A stretch of 64,000 nucleotides of DNA from Flavobacteriaceae bacterium PS02336. Lineage in GTDB: Bacteria; Bacteroidota; Bacteroidia; Flavobacteriales; Flavobacteriaceae. The number at the start of each line of letters is the position of its first letter. Positions within the stretch are counted from its first letter, which is position 1. Under the pieces are notes generated by a model. That model was not told where the DNA came from and made no database searches. It worked only from the letters and a program-made list of their open reading frames with translations. This document shows, piece after piece, positions 61,172 through 64,000 of the stretch. The stretch is from NCBI GenBank assembly GCA_029960065.1, contig JASCOF010000001.1, positions 1,390,788 to 1,454,787 of the forward strand, given 5' to 3'. The translations under genes and the position numbers were made by a program.

Positions 61172-63280
61172 CTAAGAAATATAATTCCAAATATTTTTCT
61201 TCTTAGTTAATTCAATGAAAATTGCTCTCAAAATGGCATTTTCTGGTTTTTGTAAGGCCGAATCTTCTTTTAAAATTTTCATGGCATAATTTCTGGCTAG
61301 CGATAAAATATCTCTATCTCGTACTATATCTGCAATTTGAAGGTTCAATACGCCACTTTGTTGCGTTCCCATTAAGTCTCCAGGACCGCGGAGTTTTAAG
61401 TCCACTTCGGCGATTTCAAAACCGTCATTGGTTAGAACCATGGTTTCCATTCTTGTTTTACTGTCAGTACTTAGTTTATGTCCAGTCATTAAGATGCAAT
61501 AACTTTGTTCTGCACCACGACCAACGCGTCCTCGTAACTGGTGTAATTGGGAAAGTCCAAATCTTTCAGCACTTTCTATAATCATTACACTGGCATTTGG
61601 CACGTTTACACCCACTTCAATTACTGTAGTTGCCACCATAATATTCGTTTTTCCTTCAGAAAAACGTTTCATTTCAGCATCTTTATCAGCAGGTTTCATT
61701 TTTCCGTGCAGAATTGAGATCGAGTATTGAGGAAGCGGAAAATCTCGAGAAATACTTTCATAACCGTCCATTAAATCTTTATAATCCATTTTTTCGGATT
61801 CTTGAATTAATGGATAAACAATATAAATCTGCCTTCCTTTTGCAATCTCGTCGCGAAGAAACTTCCATACTTTCAAACGATTGGTATCAAAACGATGAAC
61901 GGTCTGAATAGGCTTTCTTCCAGGAGGCAATTCATCAATTACAGAAATATCTAAGTCGCCGTATAAACTCATTGCCAATGTTCTTGGAATAGGAGTTGCG
62001 GTCATGACCAAAACGTGAGGCGGAATCTCGTTTTTCTTCCATAATTTTGAACGCTGTTCTACACCAAAACGGTGCTGTTCATCAATTACAGCCAATCCTA
62101 AATTTTGGAATTTCACTTTATCTTCCAATAACGCGTGTGTTCCAATTAGAATTTTCAATGTACCGTTTTCTAATTCTTCATGAATAATTCTTCTTTCAGA
62201 AGTTTTAGTCGAACCCGTAAGAATTCTAATATTGATATTTAATGTATTAGCAAATTCAGATAAGCCTAGAAAATGCTGGTTTGCTAAAATCTCAGTAGGA
62301 GCCATTAAACAAGCCTGAAAACCATTGTCAATAGCTAAAAGCATGCTCATAAAAGCGACAATGGTTTTTCCAGAACCTACATCACCTTGAAGAAGACGAT
62401 TCATTTGGGCGTTACTTCCCATGTCGGTTCGGATTTCTTTTATTACTCTTTTTTGGGCATTTGTTAAATCAAAGGGAAGATGATTTTGATAAAAATCATT
62501 AAAAAGTTCTCCAACTTTGCTAAAAGGATGCCCTTTAATTTTATGTTTCCGAATAAGATTTTTGGTAATTAACTGAAGCTGGATAAAGAACAATTCCTCA
62601 AATTTTAATCGGAATTGCGCTTTCGCTAAAATATCGGCGCTTTTTGGAAAATGAATATTAAATAAAGCAGCTCTTTTGGGAATCAGTTTTAATTCTTCGA
62701 TCAAAAAAGGCGGAAAAGTTTCTGTGAATAATGCCTGAGTTTCTAGAAACAATTGTTCCATTAGTTTATTAATGGTACGATTTGAAATGCCTTTATTGGT
62801 CAAAGCTTCTGTAGAAGGATAAACAGGCTGCATCGCAGAACGCAAACTTCTTTCGTGTTCGCTCAGTAATTCAATTTCCGGGTGTGCCATGCTGAATTGA
62901 CTTCCATACAAAGAACATTTTCCAAAAATAACAAGCGGTTCATTTAGTTTTAAACTCTCTCGAATCCATTTATGACCTTGAAACCAGTTTAGATCAATTT
63001 GTCCAGTATCATCAACAAAACTTGCTACTAAACGTTTTTTGTTTTTAGCAAATTCAACCGTTTTAATATTAATTATTTTTCCGATAATCTGAACTTCAGA
63101 ACCTGTATTCTGGAGTTCATTAATTTTATAATAACGTGTCCTGTCAATGTATCGATTTGGAAAAAAATTGACTAAATCTCCATATTTATGAATACCCAAT
63201 TCCTTACGAAGAAGCTGACCGCGACTGGGACCAACACCTTTTAAGTATTCAATTGGAGTTTCTAGAAGATTATTTGACAT
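61172..63280 (-). CDS. recG: ATP-dependent DNA helicase RecG
   Basis: A 702-aa superfamily 2 helicase that remodels stalled forks and branched DNA. The N-terminal wedge OB domain is at about 55-145 (VQIIGKIINIKTVEFAKNKK). Helicase motifs: Walker A LLQGDVGSGKTIVAFMS, motif Ia APTEILANQHF, Walker B VIDEQHRFG, motif III TATPIPRTLAMSL and motif VI QLRGRVGRGAEQSYC. Length is near the usual 680-700. Monocistronic. Confidence 0.95.
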   Translation of the reverse strand: MSNNLLETPIEYLKGVGPSRGQLLRKELGIHKYGDLVNFFPNRYIDRTRYYKINELQNTGSEVQIIGKIINIKTVEFAKNKKRLVASFVDDTGQIDLNWFQGHKWIRESLKLNEPLVIFGKCSLYGSQFSMAHPEIELLSEHERSLRSAMQPVYPSTEALTNKGISNRTINKLMEQLFLETQALFTETFPPFLIEELKLIPKRAALFNIHFPKSADILAKAQFRLKFEELFFIQLQLITKNLIRKHKIKGHPFSKVGELFNDFYQNHLPFDLTNAQKRVIKEIRTDMGSNAQMNRLLQGDVGSGKTIVAFMSMLLAIDNGFQACLMAPTEILANQHFLGLSEFANTLNINIRILTGSTKTSERRIIHEELENGTLKILIGTHALLEDKVKFQNLGLAVIDEQHRFGVEQRSKLWKKNEIPPHVLVMTATPIPRTLAMSLYGDLDISVIDELPPGRKPIQTVHRFDTNRLKVWKFLRDEIAKGRQIYIVYPLIQESEKMDYKDLMDGYESISRDFPLPQYSISILHGKMKPADKDAEMKRFSEGKTNIMVATTVIEVGVNVPNASVMIIESAERFGLSQLHQLRGRVGRGAEQSYCILMTGHKLSTDSKTRMETMVLTNDGFEIAEVDLKLRGPGDLMGTQQSGVLNLQIADIVRDRDILSLARNYAMKILKEDSALQKPENAILRAIFIELTKKKNIWNYIS

Positions 63281-63588
63281 TAAGTTGTTTTAGACTTTTA
63301 AATTAGAACAAAGCATAAAGAACAAAGAACAAAGATTATAGATTTTTGCATTAATATTTATTCTTCTCTATTTTCTATTCTCTATTTTCTATTCTCTATT
63401 TTCTATTTTCTTTTCTCTTTTCTCTATTTTCTTTAAAAAGCGAAGATAGATTTTAATTAGGAAATTTGAAAATCAATTACAGTTCTTAAGATTTTGAATA
63501 TTAAGTTATCGTTAAGCATTAAAAATTAAGCGCAACCATTTTTAGAGCGATTAATCTTAATAATAGTTAACCTTTAAAAACTATAAAA
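63281..63588. other. Gap with polypyrimidine tandem repeat
   Basis: No gene is seen. Three perfect copies of the 14-mer TCTCTATTTTCTAT occupy 63365..63406, with degenerate continuation to about 63433, and the pentamer-like CAAAGAA repeats lie at about 63310..63335. The stretch separates divergent recG and the lipoprotein gene. Confidence 0.6.
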
Positions 63589-63906
63589 ATGAAAAAAATT
63601 GGACTTTTAATTGTAATGTTAGTTTCTTTAATTTCTTGTTCTAACGACGATTCAAACAATAAAGAGGATGCTGTTGTTACCAATTATTATGGGAAATGGG
63701 TGCAATACACAGAAGCTAAATACGCAAACCACCCTTCTTCGAAGCAGTATTCTTATATATTTAATACTGATAATACATTTTCAAAAACGAGAGTTTATGA
63801 AAATATTAATGTGACGCTGACAGGAACTTTCGAGATTATAACCCAAGAAAATATAACCCGTTTTATATTAACTTGTAAATCGTCAGCAAAAAGTGGACTG
63901 ATTTAA
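63589..63906 (+). CDS. Hypothetical lipoprotein, apparently C-terminally truncated
   Basis: Begins MKKIGLLIVMLVSLISCSND, a signal with lipobox cysteine at about residue 17, then a polar linker and beta-rich sequence (YYGKWVQYTEAKYANHPSSK, TFSKTRVYENINVTLTGTFE) that resembles lipocalin-like small lipoproteins. Only 105 residues; the chain breaks off after ITRFILTCKSSAKSGLI. A probable transposase begins 43 bases later, so the C-terminus may have been replaced by the end of an insertion sequence. Confidence 0.55.
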   Translation: MKKIGLLIVMLVSLISCSNDDSNNKEDAVVTNYYGKWVQYTEAKYANHPSSKQYSYIFNTDNTFSKTRVYENINVTLTGTFEIITQENITRFILTCKSSAKSGLI

Positions 63907-63949
63907 GTCAAAACTAAGAGAGTGTTTTCAAAATCCTTAAATTTGAATT

Positions 63950-64000
63950 ATGAGAACACCCAAGAAAAAAACAGCAGAGAATTTCATTAAAGACATTCGC
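63950..64000 (+). CDS. Start of a probable IS3-type transposase (partial, cut by window edge)
   Basis: ATG at 63950 opens a frame MRTPKKKTAENFIKDIR that runs off the right edge. This basic start is reminiscent of IS3-family transposases of Bacteroidota (usually followed by RRKTRR and a helix-turn-helix), but only 17 codons are visible. The preceding spacer (GATTTAAGTCAAAACTAAGA) could be an IS end. Assignment is from pattern recall only. Confidence 0.4.
   Translation, partial: MRTPKKKTAENFIKDIR

Overview
The window is from a Bacteroidota genome, most likely Flavobacterium. Support comes from the AT-rich chromosomal part, promoter elements of the TAnnTTTG type, Bacteroides-type conjugative transposon genes (traI to traN), a PRTRC cassette, a DUF6520-like secreted peptide, the DUF779/aldehyde dehydrogenase pair and RND efflux genes typical of flavobacteria. 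Two regimes meet at a tRNA-Arg(ACG) gene at 40246..40319. Left of it lies a decayed, mosaic integrative element. Right of it lies ordinary chromosome.

Left part, 1..40280. Bases 1..4580 hold hypothetical genes, a DUF1810 protein and an SRAP (YedK-like) protein. An error-prone polymerase pair follows (dinB then a short dnaE, minus strand). A single-domain response regulator and a MauE-like membrane protein with a four-cysteine secreted peptide come next. At about 12.92 kb a fragment of an S9 peptidase abuts the last 150 codons of traG. From there an intact run traI-traJ-traK-traL-traM-traN reaches 18149, but traA-F, most of traG and traO onwards are absent, so this transfer operon cannot work alone. 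A GIY-YIG protein and an IS110-family element (candidate carrier of a bridge RNA) separate it from an AT-rich block on the minus strand: chromate transporter, two metallophosphoesterases, DoxX, PAP2, a c-type haem lipoprotein, AraC regulator, methyltransferase and an arsenic operon (arsR, DUF6428, arsenate reductase, ACR3 pump) with two near-identical operator-like sites.

From 30.2 to 34.7 kb is a PRTRC operon (E, C, F, B, ThiF) led by a chimeric ORF that joins an SSB N-terminus to a DUF932 C-terminus. Upstream is a striking nested inverted repeat (34921..35000). Bases 35357..38250 hold a phospholipase D-like protein, a cytosolic trypsin-like protease and a small unknown protein; I consider this the best candidate for an undescribed, possibly defensive, system. 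A 56-aa protein and a large serine recombinase follow; the recombinase stop codon lies inside the tRNA-Arg gene, which marks an element end.

Right part, 40320..64000. Chromosomal genes: apt, a LuxR-type response regulator with histidine kinase and membrane partner, an N-acetylmuramidase, pheT, aldehyde dehydrogenase with DUF779 and AraC regulator, bestrophin, a TolC/RND/MFP efflux operon, a thioredoxin-like protein, a small membrane sensor/PAS group and recG. Intergenic gaps carry large inverted repeats of flavobacterial style. A lipoprotein gene at the right edge looks cut by an insertion sequence whose transposase begins at 63950.
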